The notes: generated from the letters alone by a model not told the origin. A DNA stretch of 43,605 bases from Mesotaenium endlicherianum (GCA_009602735.1 WELA01002258.1:940930-984534), one strand, 5' to 3'; shown: positions 9,147 through 21,239, counted from the first letter of the stretch. Program-made: numbers and translations.

Positions 9147-12100
9147 GTGGATTGGAGAGACGGTACCATCAAGATCAAGAACGGCATCACTTCAAGCATC
9201 TGTAATTTGCGCGCAATCCAGAATATCCAGATCCAAGACATCAAGAAGCCGGCACACGAGATACTATTGTCTGCCCTCCAACTCAAGGGACTTGTGAGGA
9301 AGGGACACAAGCTTCTTTTGGCCTTGGTCACGCCAAAAGACATCGAGAGCCAAGAAGGCAGCTCCGTTCCTAAGGAGGTACAGGAGTTCTTGGTGGACTA
9401 CAAAGAGGTGTTCTCCCCGGAATTGCCCAAGGGCCTACCCCCCAAGAGATTTGTAGACCACAAGATAGAGTTGGAGCCCGGAAGCAAGCCCATCTCTCGG
9501 CCTACGTTCAAGATGTCATACACGGAGCTAGACGAAGTCAAGAAGCAAATCAAAGAGCTACTGGACCACGGTTTCATTCGACCTAGCAAGTCGCCATTTG
9601 GAGCCCCGGTGCTATTTGTCAAGAAGGACGGTACTTTGAGGATGTGTGTGGACTATCGCGCCTTCAACAAGATCACCATTAAGAATCGATACCCGCTGCC
9701 GCACATGGACGAGCTAATGGACCGGCTGGTTGGAGCCAAGTACTTCACGAAGATTGACTTACGGAGCGGCTACCACCAGATTTGTATCGCAAAATCGGAC
9801 ATAGAGAAGACAGCATTCAGGACAAGATATGGACATTTTGAGTTCATGGTTCTACCATTTGGACTCACCAACGGGCCAGCAACTTTCATGACTATGATGA
9901 ACACCATATTTCGGCCCTTGCTGGACAGATTTGTGGTGGTATTTATTGACGACATTCTCATCTACAGCAAGACCCTTCAAGAGCATGGAAGACAAGTGAA
10001 AGAAGTGCTCAAAATCCTGAAGCGAAACAAGCTAGTTGCAAAGAAGTCAAAGTGTGAGTTTGCCAAACAAGAAGTGGAGTTCCTAGGTCTCCACGTGACT
10101 GCTGTTGGCATCAAGATGGACCCTAAGAAGACCACGGTGGTGGAGGAATGGCCAACCCCCACGACCAAGAAAGAACTCCAATCATTCTTGGGATTTGCCA
10201 ATTGGTACAGGAGATTCATCCAGAGCTTCTCGCGCATAGCAGCCCCCCTGACAAATTTTTCCAAGAAGAATAGGCCATATACATGGACCAAGAAAGAGGA
10301 GGAAGCATTCCAAGAGTTGAAGCAAAGATTGACCACATCCCCCGTGCTCACACTTCCAAGTTCAAACCCAGATTGGCCCTTCCACGTCGTCACCGATGCA
10401 TCTTCCTATGCAATAGGAGCAATCCTGCTCCAAGATCAAGGCAAGGGACTGCAGCCCATCGCCTACGAGTCAAGGAAGCTAAATCCAGCCGAGCTGAATT
10501 ATACAACTACGGAGCGAGAGGCATTGGCGATTGTACATGTCTTGAAGGTTTGGCGCTGCTATGTTGAAGGACGCAAGGTGCTGGTCACAACGGACCACGA
10601 GGCGTTGAAGCACCTCCAAACGCAGCCATATTTCTCAAGGAGACAAGCAAGCTGGAGTGAATACTTGCAACAATACAATATCACAATTCAGTACCAGCCC
10701 GGTAAGACAAATCCAGAAGACCCCCTCTCAAGGCTGCAATTGAATGCAGTGATGACATCCGTGAGTACAGATCTGGAAGCTCGATTTTCTGCCGCCTATG
10801 ACACGGACCCTTATTACACGATCGGCGAGGCAGCCCTTAACCCACACAAGGAGCAAGAAGAAACGTATTGGGTGATACAAGACGCAGAACAGAGATGCGT
10901 GCCTAGTAATCAAGAGGTCCGACTCATGTTACTTCAAGAAGCACACGACAACCCACTTGGAGGACACTTTGGAATATTAAAGACCACGGGCGTGCTCGCA
11001 AAGACTTATTGCTGGCCAAGAATGTCTAAGCAAGTCAAAAAGTACTGCAGGAGCTGCAATATATACCAAAGAATCAAACCATCATCACAAAAGGCAAGAG
11101 GACTTCTTCAACCACTACCAATCTCCAAGAGACAATGGACAGACATCTCCATGGACCTCATTGTGGACTTGCTAGTGACACCACGCGGCTACAATGCAAT
11201 ATTAACAGTGGTGGACAGACTTACAAAGATGGCTCTTTTCATCCCAACAACGACCAAGGTTACAGTACCCCAGTTAGCAAGACTCATCTTTGACAATATA
11301 TTTCGATTACATGGCCTGCCATCAAGAATAGTGACTGATCGCGACCTGAGATTCACAAGCCATTTTTGGAAATATCTCTTCAAGAACTTGGGTACATCGC
11401 TGGACATGTCCACTGCCTACCACCCGCAATCAGATGGACAAATAGAGCGTATGAATTGTACTCTGAAGACCTCTCTAAAGGCCTACGTGTCTACCCTGGA
11501 GCAAGACGGGGACATGTACTTGACCCCCTTGAAGTTTGCCTACAACAATACGACGCAGGCCTCTACCCAAGAGTCCCCATTCTTCCTCAACTATGGCTTC
11601 CATCCGACCACGCCGCTGAGCTTCACGGCTAGCCATGATGAATTACCTGCAGCGGCAGACATTTTGGAGACATTAGAAGAAGCCCTTGCAGTAGCCACAA
11701 AAGCTCTACAACACGCGCAAGATGCTCAAGCAAAAATGGCAAATAGGGCTAGAAGAGAAATTACATACAAAGTGGGCGACACAGTGTTAATATCATCGAA
11801 GAACATTTCCCTTAACAACAGGCCTGCCGGCAGCAAGTTCTCTCCCAAGTATTTGGGACCCTTCAAGATAATCCAGCAAGTCAACCCGGTTGCTTCCAAG
11901 CTAGAGCTTCCCCAGACTATGCACATCGACCCCGTGTTCCACGCTTCGCTCTTCAAGCGATATGAACAACCCGACAACGAGTTCCCAGGACGTGTGACAA
12001 CCCCACCAGCCCCAACGATAGTGGATGATTATTTGGAGTACGAAGCAGAAGACATATTGGCTATGAGAAATTTCAGGAGACGGCAGCAATACTTGATCAA

Positions 12101-12326
12101 GTGGAAAGGATATCCAGATTCTGAGAACAGTTCGGTGGCGGCGCACTACCTTGACAAAGTTCAAAGAAAGCTGAGACGCTTCCATGCCGCCAACCCCCAT
12201 CTTGGACCAGCCCCAAGTCTCTCTATTGGAAGCCCAAAGACTTCGGGGAGGCAGCCTGCCACCATCAAGAAGCAGCAGAAGACCCCTTGGAGGCGACCTG
12301 CAAGAACTACAAAGATAAAGAATTGA
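9147..12326 (+). CDS. pol of element A: RT, RNase H, integrase, chromodomain (1059 codons)
   Basis: Open frame whose first ATG lies inside the ancestral polyprotein (it begins in the protease-RT linker D-W-R-D-G-T), so this is not the native start. Reverse transcriptase spans about 115-315, with [16 protein letters not shown] core at 199-211 and catalytic F-I-D-D at 266-269. RNase H spans about 412-530 (V-T-D-A-S at 415-419, T-D-H-E-A at 482-486). Integrase has an HHCC zinc finger (H600, H607, C634, C637) and a D,D35E core (D670, D731, E767). A chromodomain lies near 964-1017 with Y-L-I-K-W-K-G-Y, but the usual W-E-P block is replaced by S-S-V-A-A-H. This makes A a Ty3/gypsy chromovirus. RT copies the RNA, integrase inserts the cDNA, and the chromodomain normally targets histone marks. 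Confidence 0.93.
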   Translation: MDWRDGTIKIKNGITSSICNLRAIQNIQIQDIKKPAHEILLSALQLKGLVRKGHKLLLALVTPKDIESQEGSSVPKEVQEFLVDYKEVFSPELPKGLPPKRFVDHKIELEPGSKPISRPTFKMSYTELDEVKKQIKELLDHGFIRPSKSPFGAPVLFVKKDGTLRMCVDYRAFNKITIKNRYPLPHMDELMDRLVGAKYFTKIDLRSGYHQICIAKSDIEKTAFRTRYGHFEFMVLPFGLTNGPATFMTMMNTIFRPLLDRFVVVFIDDILIYSKTLQEHGRQVKEVLKILKRNKLVAKKSKCEFAKQEVEFLGLHVTAVGIKMDPKKTTVVEEWPTPTTKKELQSFLGFANWYRRFIQSFSRIAAPLTNFSKKNRPYTWTKKEEEAFQELKQRLTTSPVLTLPSSNPDWPFHVVTDASSYAIGAILLQDQGKGLQPIAYESRKLNPAELNYTTTEREALAIVHVLKVWRCYVEGRKVLVTTDHEALKHLQTQPYFSRRQASWSEYLQQYNITIQYQPGKTNPEDPLSRLQLNAVMTSVSTDLEARFSAAYDTDPYYTIGEAALNPHKEQEETYWVIQDAEQRCVPSNQEVRLMLLQEAHDNPLGGHFGILKTTGVLAKTYCWPRMSKQVKKYCRSCNIYQRIKPSSQKARGLLQPLPISKRQWTDISMDLIVDLLVTPRGYNAILTVVDRLTKMALFIPTTTKVTVPQLARLIFDNIFRLHGLPSRIVTDRDLRFTSHFWKYLFKNLGTSLDMSTAYHPQSDGQIERMNCTLKTSLKAYVSTLEQDGDMYLTPLKFAYNNTTQASTQESPFFLNYGFHPTTPLSFTASHDELPAAADILETLEEALAVATKALQHAQDAQAKMANRARREITYKVGDTVLISSKNISLNNRPAGSKFSPKYLGPFKIIQQVNPVASKLELPQTMHIDPVFHASLFKRYEQPDNEFPGRVTTPPAPTIVDDYLEYEAEDILAMRNFRRRQQYLIKWKGYPDSENSSVAAHYLDKVQRKLRRFHAANPHLGPAPSLSIGSPKTSGRQPATIKKQQKTPWRRPARTTKIKN

Positions 12327-13095
12327 CATTAGACACTCTTCTCTTCTCGCAATTTTTGGACAGAAAACTAAAATCGCTACTGTTGATAGGTCTCTACATA
12401 TTACATTCTGAAAATTTACCTGGCTGTATTCCATGAATAGTCGGTCAATTAGAATTCAAGTTTGCTCCATTTCAAGCTCTAATGAGAGAGATATGATGCT
12501 TTGAAAAGAAGGGGGTCAGGCTGCTGGCATCATCAGGGCAGAATATGCCTTTTGACATTGTGCCCTCCCCTAAACTTGGAATCCTCTGAAACTCAAGACT
12601 CTAGTAGAACATCTTACAACGCCCATTTAGAGACTTACTTTGCAGAATTTAGAGAAGTATAGAAGGACTTATGATTTTCAAAGTTTCTGTACGAATTTGG
12701 AGGAGTGCCTACTCTCTCAACTCTCAACGACACTCCAGAAGTTGGAATGCTCTCAAATTTGGAGACCCAGTAGACTTATTTGATGCGCTCCATTTGATCT
12801 TAGAACTTTTAGATTTAAAGCAGTTATGTGGATGCTATGAATTTTTGAATTCGTGGCAGATTCTGGGCCAACTTGTACAATTTTGTTTATCATCAAGGAG
12901 TAGGCTAGCCAATAAGGTCACACCACCCACGACCTTGCCTAGTCTACCTTACAAGTGTAGCACCTGACTTGGGGCCTTTGACAAATCCTCTTCTCATGTG
13001 TGGCATCTGACTTGAAGTTGTTGACTAGTCTGCTCCACATGTGTACGACCTCACTTGACGCGCCGAAACGTCGCTTTTTTTTGTCGGGGGGGTGA
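12327..13095 (+). other. 3' untranslated region and polypurine tract of element A
   Basis: About 770 bp between pol and the 3' LTR with no coherent frame. A polypurine tract is expected directly before the LTR. The sequence there is a T run followed by GTCGGGGGGGTGA (to 13095), a weak, G-rich tract. Confidence 0.6.
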
Positions 13096-13595
13096 TGTAG
13101 TGATTGAATTATAATATATTTGTTTGCATATATTTTAATACTTCTGAATATATTTGGAGTAGTATTGTGTGGAGTCAAGTGTGAATAGATACTCTAGTGA
13201 CTTGATTCATGTCCTTTGAACCTTCTAAGGCATTTTCGAAGTTAGAGGAAGGACCTAGAAGAACTTCAGGTGGCAAAAGTCAAATGTGCCATTTTTTGGT
13301 CAAAAGGACATGTGTACTTTATTCTAGAAAGAGGTGGCAAGTTTTGGGATGTGTTGGGTGCCAACACATTGACATGCACCTTCCTAAAAATTACTTATGT
13401 AGCAGGTATATAAATAAGAGCTAAAACATAGAAAGGGAGGAGAATGACTCTTGTACGTGCCAAATTCCAGAAACATAGTAACTTTCAAGAAGCCATCTCT
13501 CTTTCAAGAAGCTACCATTTGTGTTCGAAGATCCTTGTCTTGAATGGATAACGTATAGTATTTTACTAAGTGATTTATCTATCTGTTTCACTACA
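13096..13595 (+). repeat. 3' LTR of element A
   Basis: 500 bp, TGTAGTGA...TCACTACA, followed by TSD TGTAC at 13596-13600. It carries the same TATA box (13407-13414) as the 5' copy. Confidence 0.92.
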
Positions 13596-13600
13596 TGTAC

Positions 13601-14189
13601 TGTGCATGAATGTGCAATTTTAGCTTGCGGCATGTGTATGCTGCGTATGGTAGATGTGAAAGCACATATGTGGCCAAGAAAGAATTTGTGCATGCGAATG
13701 TAAATTAAGTACGCCATGCAGCTAGTTTCCACACGTGCAACTCGTTCAAATTACACAATGGTATTATTACAATTTGGAATTTGCCCAAATTATGACCTTC
13801 TATTCATGAGAATGCTTGATTGTGCTCTTGTGATTTCTTATGTACTTTTAAGGTGCCAAGTGCCAAGCATCAATTAGAAACGCATACCTCTTGCCATTCG
13901 ATGATAATTGAATAAATGCATATTTGTTTTAACATAATTCAAAAATAACTATACAATTAATATGCTTGAGGAACTTTACTAAACATATCACACGACATTA
14001 ATCTATTGCCACAACTGACATGTGATGGCATTAATAATATGATTTTAAAAGAAAAAATCATACTGTCGTATTTTACCACATCAAATGGTAAGATGAATAA
14101 TTTCACACAAAATAATGTTAAAAATTGATAAAACGATTGCCGAAACGAAAGCCAACTTATCGGTTGGAGGTCACATAATCACCATATAA

Positions 14190-14251
<62 letters not shown>

Positions 14252-14479
14252 GTCAAGACTGTTGCAACAGGCTTCCTTTTATGTCTTCCTTTTTTGTTAT
14301 TTATTACTTTGTATGCTCTTTCTATCTGGTTCCCTATTTACTCCTAACTTCTTCTATTTGATCATTTGATGATGAAGGTAGCTTCGCCTGTGAGTACAAG
14401 TTGGTGACGCCTAGCCTCACGTACGACAACGTGCGTATATCAAGCCTCTAAGGCTGTCAGGTAATTAAGTCTCGCCTAG
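13601..14479. other. AT-rich spacer without a gene
   Basis: AT-rich, with no convincing frame. It contains the CT microsatellite listed separately. It may include the left end of the hAT element, but I could not find a terminal inverted repeat with an 8 bp duplication. Confidence 0.4.
14192..14251. repeat. (CT)n microsatellite
   Basis: About 60 bp of nearly pure CT with one interruption. A second, shorter CT run occurs at about 15018-15036 and a third at about 32421-32461 inside the hAT intron. Confidence 0.9.
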
Positions 14480-15100
14480 TCTTCCTCTTGGCCCTCTGTG
14501 CTCTCTCTCCTTGCTGTCTTGTGTCGCTGCATTTTTGCTATCTCTGCTTCATGTGCTCTGTTGCTGTATTTGTTTGCCCTCTCTTTGCCCCATGTCTGCT
14601 CCTGCTGCCCTCTTTTTGTTGTGCTCTCTTGTCTTTTGCTCGTCTCTTGCTGCTACTCTTCTCCCTCCTCTCACTGCTTTGCTGCAATATAAATATTTGT
14701 GCACTTTTGCTTCATGTTGTTCACTCTCCTTGTTTTTTTAAGCCTGCAGCAGCAGGCTTATTTATACTCTGCAATCGTCTACCTTGCCTCCTCAATCTCT
14801 CTGTCTCTTGCTTATTATCACCTCGCAATGGTTGTCTTTGTGTTAAGTAGTGCATCTTTGTTATTTTTTTGTCCCAATTTGCTTCTGTGCTTGCTTTATT
14901 TCTTTCTTTTTGTATGTCCTTATATATCTTTGTTACATATAATTTGTCTGCTATTTTATTTTGTTTTGTGTAATTACTGCAACACGACTATGTTTTCTTG
15001 TGTTATTTTCGGCCCTCCCTCTCTCTCTCTCTCTCGTTCTCAAAATAACTCACTTTCTGTTGTGTGTCTCAATCTTTGCTTCAGATTCTACAAGGCCAAC
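14480..15100 (+). other. Pyrimidine-rich leader upstream of the hAT gene
   Basis: C/T-rich on the plus strand. The Leu/Cys/Ser-rich frames seen here in three registers follow from that bias and are not taken as genes. A TTTGCTTCAG acceptor-like site about 17 nt before the ATG at 15101 suggests an intron in the 5' UTR. A 9 bp hairpin, TAAGCCTGC/GCAGGCTTA, lies at 14739-14760. Confidence 0.4.
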
Positions 15101-15559
15101 ATGTCGCTTCCTTCAACGCCATTCGCTTCTATCCTGGCTGCTAGGGGAGCACCTTTTGCACATAAGCCTTCTAGACGTATGCGAGAGGTTGCGCCTGAAT
15201 GGAGCTACGTGACCATCGTCACGCCTGCTCCAAGCCGCAACCGACATTCTGAAATGAAGTGCAAGTTTTCCGACCATGTGTTTTGGGGGAGTGTTACGAA
15301 AATTCGTAATCACTTAGAGGGGGCTAAAGGTATACGTGAGTGTGAGGATGTACCCATGAATTTGAAGGAACCAATGATTATTCGTCCTACTTCCACATCT
15401 CGTATGCAGCTTGGTAAACGTCGGTCAAAAAGTGACATGAATTCCTCATCCAATCTCTTGTATGGAATGCCTGCAACTGAGCCTGAACTTAGTTCATCTG
15501 GAAGAGAGTCAAGGACAGTCAAGTTTACCGGATCGTTTCAAGAGAATGAATGCAAATAG
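15101..15559 (+). pseudogene. hAT transposase N-terminus, damaged BED zinc finger
   Basis: Starts MSLPSTPFAS at 15101. A BED-like finger follows: E-M-K-C-K-F-S-D-H-V-F-W-G-S-V-T-K-I-R-N-H-L-E-G. In this family the pattern is C-x2-C...H-x-C/H. Here the second cysteine has become serine (C-K-F-S), so zinc binding is probably lost. The frame ends in TAG at 15559, after a frameshift near 15541; the true continuation (V-H-E-V-V-A-K-L-F-Y-A-T-G) is in another register. BED fingers bind the transposon ends. Confidence 0.75.
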
Positions 15560-15564
15560 TGTTC

Positions 15565-16640
15565 ATGAAGTAGTGGCCAAGTTGTTTTACGCCACGGGAG
15601 TTGTTTAATGTAGCGCCGAGTTATTTTTTTGTGGACATGATGAATGCTATCCGCAAGTATAGTTTAGAGATTGGCCTACCGTATGTAGCAATAAAGGATA
15701 AGCCTTTAGGAAGCACCCTCTTAGACAAAGAGGTCACACGAGTAGAGCAGTGGGAGAAGAAGGAACTGAAGCAAATAGAGATTTTTGGGTGCACCCTAGT
15801 ATTAGATGGGTAGACAGACACATCAAGGCATCCCCTCTTGAATGTCCTTAAATAGTCTCGTGGTGTGGAGTTGTTCATGGACTCCAATAACACTGAGGGT
15901 GAGAAGAAGACGGGTGATTTCAGTGCTAANGTTCAGTGCTAAGTTCATAATTGAAGCCGTGAAGAAAGTGGGTCCTAAAAATGCCGTGCAAGTGTGTACA
16001 AATTCAGCTGCTGATTGTGTCAAGGCGGGTGAGTTGGTACAAGAGGATTTCCATAACATTTTTAGAACACCTTGTGCGGCCCATTGCCTAGATTTGCTTC
16101 TCAAAGAACTAGGAAACATTCAGGAGTTGAGAGAGAATTTAGATAGATTCAAGGGCCTAGTCCAGTTTGTGACTAATCACCACATGCCTCACGCTACTTA
16201 CCGCCAGCATGCAAAGAGGTTCAATAATGTGTTAGAGTTGTTGAAGCCTGCACCCACCAGATTCGCAAGTAACTTTCTATGCTTGCAAAGATAATATGAG
16301 GTTAGAGACACCTTGCAAGCTATGATAGCTGATAGTCGTTGGCTTGAGTGGTCTGCTAGGAATGGGTGTGCAAATGAGGCTACGAGGATTCGAGACATCA
16401 TTTGGAATGACAGTCTGTGGGAGAGATTGAAAGTGTGGGTAAATGTGTGTGAGCCAATAGTTGTACTTCTTTGTCTTGTTCACTCTCCCGAGCCAGCAGT
16501 AAGGAAGATCTGGGCCAGTATGTCTGCGATTCAAGAACACGTCAACAATGCCCCCGGTCTAAAAGATGCTCAGATAGCCAAGGCTGCCAAAGAGGTTACT
16601 GCGCGTTAACAACAACTACACTCTCCGTTGCATTCCACCG
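15565..16640 (+). pseudogene. hAT transposase core (DUF659 and catalytic region), several stops
   Basis: DUF659 sequence F-N-V-A-P-S-Y-F-F-V-D-M-M-N-A-I-R-K-Y (from 15601) runs to G-C-T-L-V-L-D-G and is cut by TAG at the position where the family has tryptophan. It goes on with T-D-T-S-R-H-P-L-L-N-V-L, another stop, and an N gap at 15930. The core (Q-V-C-T-N-S-A-A-D-C-V-K-A-G, T-P-C-A-A-H-C-L-D-L-L-L, N-H-H-M-P-H-A, T-R-F-A-S-N-F) is readable to 16291 (stop), then continues to a TAA at 16607. At the N, TTCAGTGCTAA occurs on both sides, pointing to a small assembly overlap. The exon ends at 16640. Confidence 0.8.
15930..15930. other. Single N at an assembly join
   Basis: The sequence TTCAGTGCTAA is repeated directly before and after this N. 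As at 7918, two overlapping ends seem to have been joined without merging, so the local reading frame across this point cannot be trusted. Confidence 0.75.
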
Positions 16641-16774
16641 GTAGATTGTTAACTGTCATATTTGTCTTCATCCTTCTTGTTAGGCATGTTGTTGAACTTG
16701 ATTTGCTGCTTTGTTTTACTGCATATCCTTGTGTGTCATGTTCCCTCTCTTCTATCTCTCTTAATGCTCTCTTC

Positions 16775-17517
16775 TAAAAGGGGCGCAGTGCCCTAGTGGA
16801 AGCGAAGTGACTCCCGAGGAAAAGAACTAGTTGTAATTATACTAGATAGTGCAGCAGCATATTACTAAGGAAGCTTAAGAAAATTACTCAACATGTTAAG
16901 TAGCAAGAAAGTGCTCACAAATGATGTAGGATGAAAGGCCTTGTCATTACAAACGCGTAGAAATTTACAGAAGTGAAAATTGCTAAGAAATGAAGAAGTT
17001 ATGTCTATTCATAGTTTTCTGCCAAGGTGCTCTCCTCTCTAGGAGGAAAGTACGGAATTTTCTAAGTGTTCGTCAATCTGTCCCTTCCTGAATATTTGTG
17101 AGTATGCCAGATCAGTCTTATCTAACGTGTCGGGTCGAATTGACGTCCACATATATGCATCGACATTACTAGAATGTTCTATCTTAGGCGCGCTAGGCTA
17201 AACCAAAACTTCTAGGTAAATCGACCTAGTCGGCACTCCGCGTCAGCCGAACTTACGTGAAGGTCCGAATTCACTCTAACGGCCCAGATCGCTCGACACT
17301 TTTGGTCAATCCGACAGTCGCGCTCACCGCGAATTAAGGACAGTCGTCAACTGACCTCAAAACTAATTGAACTTCGAAAATCCATAATTCTCTCAATACT
17401 TGACCAAATTTGATGAACTTTATACTAAAATAACCACAAAAGTGCACTCTACGCTTCTATGCAATCAAAACATACTTCATGAAACTCAAAAATGCACTAT
17501 AAACCTATGACCTTACA
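16775..17517 (-). repeat. 3' LTR of element B
   Basis: 743 bp. On the plus strand it begins TAAAAGGGGCGCAG (the TG end mutated to TA) and ends CCTTACA. On the minus strand it is preceded by a polypurine tract, CTTGAGGAGGGGGATGA, at 17518-17534, which marks it as the 3' LTR. Confidence 0.9.
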
Positions 17518-17590
17518 TCATCCCCCTCCTCAAGATGCGATGTGCTCAACGCATTCTGCAATTAACGTCTCAACTTACTCTTACAATGAG

Positions 17591-17965
17591 TCAAGTTGGC
17601 CTCCGGCTCCCAGGTGTTGTCGTCCACATGGTAGCCTTTTCACTTGACCAGATACTCTTGGACAAATTGTTGACCTCGCTCGACTCGTCGATGGCCTCCA
17701 CTTCATACTCCAATGTCTCATCGATCTCGACCGGTGGTGGCGGTGTAGGTAGTCGTCCTGGATGTCCTTCATTTGGGTCAACATATGACCGCAGGTCATT
17801 GACATGGAATACATCATGTATACCCCAATGTGAAGGAAGTTCAAACTTGTAGGCCACTGGATTCACCTGCTTGAGCACCAAAAATGGACCTGTGAAATGT
17901 GCCCGTACTTTCCTCGTACCCGTGTGAGGTAGATTCTCTGTTGACCAGAGTACTTTGTCGCCCAC
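17591..17965 (-). pseudogene. Element B integrase tail and degenerate chromodomain
   Basis: Minus-strand frame G-D-K-V-L-W-S-T-E-N-L, then G-P-F-L-V-L-K-Q-V-N-P-V-A-Y-K-F-E-L-P, then a chromodomain start (E-Y-E-V-E-A-I). The last part runs out of frame, so the Y-W-K-G-Y block is not intact. It is the continuation of the integrase at 18695, cut off by the solo LTR: the T-F-H-V-G before the insert and G-D-K-V-L after it belong together. Confidence 0.8.
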
Positions 17966-18689
17966 TGTAATGAAATCAGTATATTGGTTGATAAAATATT
18001 CATTTAAATATAATAGTTCAATAAGTTTAGCCGGCTGAACTCTAGCTAATATCTAGTCTGCTGGACTTAATAAATATATCAGTTTAATGACTCAGCTGGA
18101 AGCAGCAGGCCTGCTGATGTCAACTTAAGCCAGCTTGCTGACACATTCTTTGCCTGCCAGCTGACTTCCGTACTCGGTAGCAACGAACTGTCTAGATATG
18201 CATCTAACTGCGGTATGCTAGATGAAAGGCCACATGACATCCCTAGGATGGATGGCAATTCGGGATGATGGGAGATGGCGGTGGATTTGGTTAATCGTGG
18301 TCCTGCCAGCGTAGTTAACTCGCGGGTAGGGGGTGCCATCGCACTTGCCGTTGAACAGTAAACTCATTCCATGTACGTATGCTAGGATTGCTTTCGATTT
18401 TGGCATTCGGAAACGAGACCAACTCTCTTGTACAGCTTATTGAGAGATATCTGAATCCAAGGCGAGAAGCCATTGATACGCACTGTCTTCTAGCCTTGCT
18501 TATGTATGAGTTTACTGATTGCATCATTGATGCTATTTTACTTGCATTTGACTTACGAAGTATTGTCCACTGCTAGTGTGTGTTCCTTTGCTGTTTAACC
18601 AACTAACAGAAAATACCATAGAGAGTACTTGCTAATATAAAGATGTTTATTAATTGTTACTCCCCTATTTGGTAAGTCGATTCATTCCA
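17966..18689 (+). repeat. Solo LTR of family C inside element B pol
   Basis: 724 bp, TGTAATGAAATCAG...GATTCATTCCA, flanked by TSD CCCAC (17961-17965 and 18690-18694). It matches the LTRs of element C in reverse orientation, at roughly 85-90% by eye. It is the product of LTR-LTR recombination of an earlier full-length element that had inserted in B in the opposite direction to C. Confidence 0.92.
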
Positions 18690-18694
18690 CCCAC

Positions 18695-19454
18695 ATGGAA
18701 TGTCACTTCCCTCGTGTGCTTGTTAGCATGTTTAACCTGCTCTTCTTGTGCCTTTTGAATACACGTTTTTGCCATGTCCCAAGTCGTCGCCATCTGCTCC
18801 ATAAATGCTTGTGTAGTAAGGACCTGAGTCTTCTTGGCCTTCTCCAACAAGATGTTCCCTGGGTGATATACCAGTCTCCCATAAACCATAGGGAATAGTG
18901 ACAGCTTTGTCGTTCCCTGCATGCTGTTGTTGTAGGCAAACTCTAACCCTGGCACCTTCTTGTCCCACTTTGAAGGGTCTCCCATAGTGAAACTTTTGAG
19001 CACCTCTTGCAGAGTTCTGTAGAGCCTCTCACTCTGCCTGTCTGTATGAGGATGATAGGAAGTGCTCATACTCAACTTGGTCCCCATCAAAGAAAACAAT
19101 GACCGCCAAAAGTTGCTAGTGAACCTTGGATACCGATCTGAAACAATCACCTTTGGCAACCCATGTAGCCTGAAAAAATGATCAAAGAATAGCCGTGCCA
19201 CATCTGCTGCCGTACAAGTCTCCTTCATGGGAATGTAGTGTGCCATCTTGCTGAGTCTATCAGATACAACCCAAACTGCATCGTGTCCTTGACCACTCAC
19301 TGGTAACGATGTGATGAAGTCCGTAGCAATCTGCTCCCAACGATACTCTGGAATAGGCAGGGGCTGCAATGTACCTCCCTTCTTTTGGTTTTAATGTCTT
19401 GTTCCGCTGGCACGCATTGCAACTCCTGATCCACTCCTCGATGTCCTTGTCCAT
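18695..19454 (-). pseudogene. Element B integrase, broken
   Basis: Two overlapping minus-strand frames: a zinc-finger part (I-R-S-C-N-A-C-Q-R-N-K-T-L-K) frameshifts near 19370 into the catalytic core Q-P-L-P-I-P-E-Y-R-W-E-Q-I-A-T-D-F-I. The core keeps the D (A-T-D-F-I), D (V-S-D-R-Y-P-R-F) and E (R-Q-S-E-R-L) residues with the 35-residue spacing. It runs into the solo LTR at 18694. Confidence 0.85.
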
Positions 19455-19477
19455 AATTCTCCAGTATTACTCTCGCT

Positions 19478-21239
19478 TCACCACGCTTGCCGTCTTCTTA
19501 CTCCCAAAGTGTCCAGCATATAAGTAGTCATGATGCTCAGCAAGTTATAAGTCGCGTAGCTCCTTGAGGTCAGGTACCACCACTCTCTTGGAATCACCAT
19601 AATACCATATGCCGTCCTTCTTTTGCATACTTGAGTTGGACTCAGTTGCTCCGCAATCGGCAAACTCTGGGTCCTCCTCATAACCTTTGTGAAGCTTCTC
19701 CTTGAAGTCCATACTCTCCTTGATGATTGAGACACCTGCAAGGTCACACCTCCTGGATAAGGCATCTGCAAGGTTGATCTTCCCGGAGTACTCGATCTTG
19801 TTGTCAAACTGTTGCAGAAACTCCCTCCACCTCGCCCGTCTTGGTGTCAACGTTGGTTGCGTCATAAAATTCTCCAAGCTCTTGTGGTCTTGATGAACAC
19901 CTTGCTTTTGTCCACATAACATCGCCAGATCCTCAAAGCCTTGATAATAGCCAACATCTTCCGCTCGTGTGCTGCATAGTTTTGCTCAGCAGGGCTCAAT
20001 TTCCTTCTCTCATACGCCACAGGTTGAAATCCTTGAAGCGTCCGTGATGATGGTGAAAGGAAGCTCAGGACTAGCAATTGCCAACACAGGTGCCTGTGTC
20101 AACAACTCCTTAATCTTCTTGAAAGCTTGCTGCTCCTTGTCATCCCATAGCCACTTCTCCTGCTTCTTCAACATGTCCGTGTGCAATGCACACACCTTTG
20201 CAAATCCTTCAATGAAACGTCGATAATAATTCGCCATGCCGAGAAAACTCCTGAGTTGATGAATATCAGCAGGTACCGGCCAATCTCTGACTGCTTGCAC
20301 CTTCTTCTGCTCCACCTGGACTCCTTCAACTCCAACTATGTGCCCAAGAAACTCAACCTCCTTGAGACAAAAGTCGCACTTGCTCATCTTCCCATACAAC
20401 TTCTAATCTCTCAAGACCTCCAACACCTTCCTCACATGCTCCACATGCTCTTCCAAGGTCTTCAGAACGATTTGGATGTTGTCCAAAAATACCACCATAA
20501 AATGGTCCAAATAGGGTATGAAGATACTATTCATGAGTCCCATGAATGTAGCAAGTGCATAAGTCAACCCAAAAAACATGACTGTGAACTTAAACACACC
20601 ATAGCGAATCCTGAAAGCTGTCTTCTGAACATCTCCTTTCGCAATCCGTACCTGATGATAGCCACTCCTCAAATCGATCTTCGAGAAATACTTCGCTCCG
20701 ACAAGCCTGTCAATCAACTCGTCCATTCGTGGAAGTGGGTACCTGTTCTTGACGGTGATCTAGTTGAGTGCTTTGTAGTTGACACACATCCTCATAGTCC
20801 CGTCCTTCTTCTTCACAAATAAGACTGGCGTTGCAAATGGAGACTCGCTGGGTTGGATGAATCTCTTCTCCAATAACTCTGTCAGCTGCTTTTTCAACTC
20901 ATCCAACTCCGCAAATGATTGTCGATAGGCGGGTCTCCCTGGTGGCTTGCTCCCTAGTTCCAAATCGATCTTGTGCTCCATAGCTCTGTGTGGAGGTAAT
21001 CCTGCAGGTAGCTCCTCAGGAGAAACGCACTTGAATTCCTCCAACAGCACCTTAATTTGGGCAAGCATCTCAACAGGCTGCTTCTCTTGAGCAGTTGGGT
21101 TCTGCTCCTTTTGAGCAAGGGGATCAGACACCACTACTTGCTCCTCCGACAATGTACATTCGCCCAAGCTATTAGGATTCACGCTTGCTCCATCTGATGA
21201 CCTGGCCAGGGCCACCAAAACAAGGTACATCTCCTTCAC
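19478..21239 (-). pseudogene. Element B reverse transcriptase and RNase H, multiple stops
   Basis: RT starts after the linker S-P-E-E-L-P-A-G-L-P-P-H. A stop at 20760 follows N-Y-K-A-L-N, and the same frame resumes with M-D-E-L-I-D-R-L. The catalytic box reads F-L-D-N in place of F-L-D-D, so the enzyme is dead as well as interrupted. A further in-frame stop at 20403 is followed by M-S-K-C-D-F-C. RNase H begins I-I-T-D-A-S (about 20040), then a small deletion and frameshift lead to Q-G-F-Q-P-V-A-Y-E-R-R-K-L-S-P-A-E, and another shift leads to H-K-S-L-E-N-F and L-A-D-A-L-S-R-R. Confidence 0.88.

Larger units (their letters stand above)
6264..13595 (+). mobile_element. Ty3/gypsy chromovirus A, full length, decayed
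   Basis: Complete LTR retrotransposon of 7332 bp in plus orientation: LTR, PBS, gag, protease, RT, RNase H, integrase, chromodomain, LTR. TSD TGTAC lies at 6259-6263 and 13596-13600. LTRs start TGTAGTGA and end TCACTACA (8 bp inverted ends). By eye the two LTRs differ at about one base in twenty, so this is an insertion of moderate age. Gag and protease are broken by frameshifts and stops, but the pol frame from RT to chromodomain is open. It probably cannot move on its own. Confidence 0.93.

Noticed and set aside
14488..15100. Leu/Cys/Ser-rich frames in three registers that look like membrane proteins
   Set aside because: They follow from the CT-rich strand bias; only the part after 15101 aligns with the hAT transposase.
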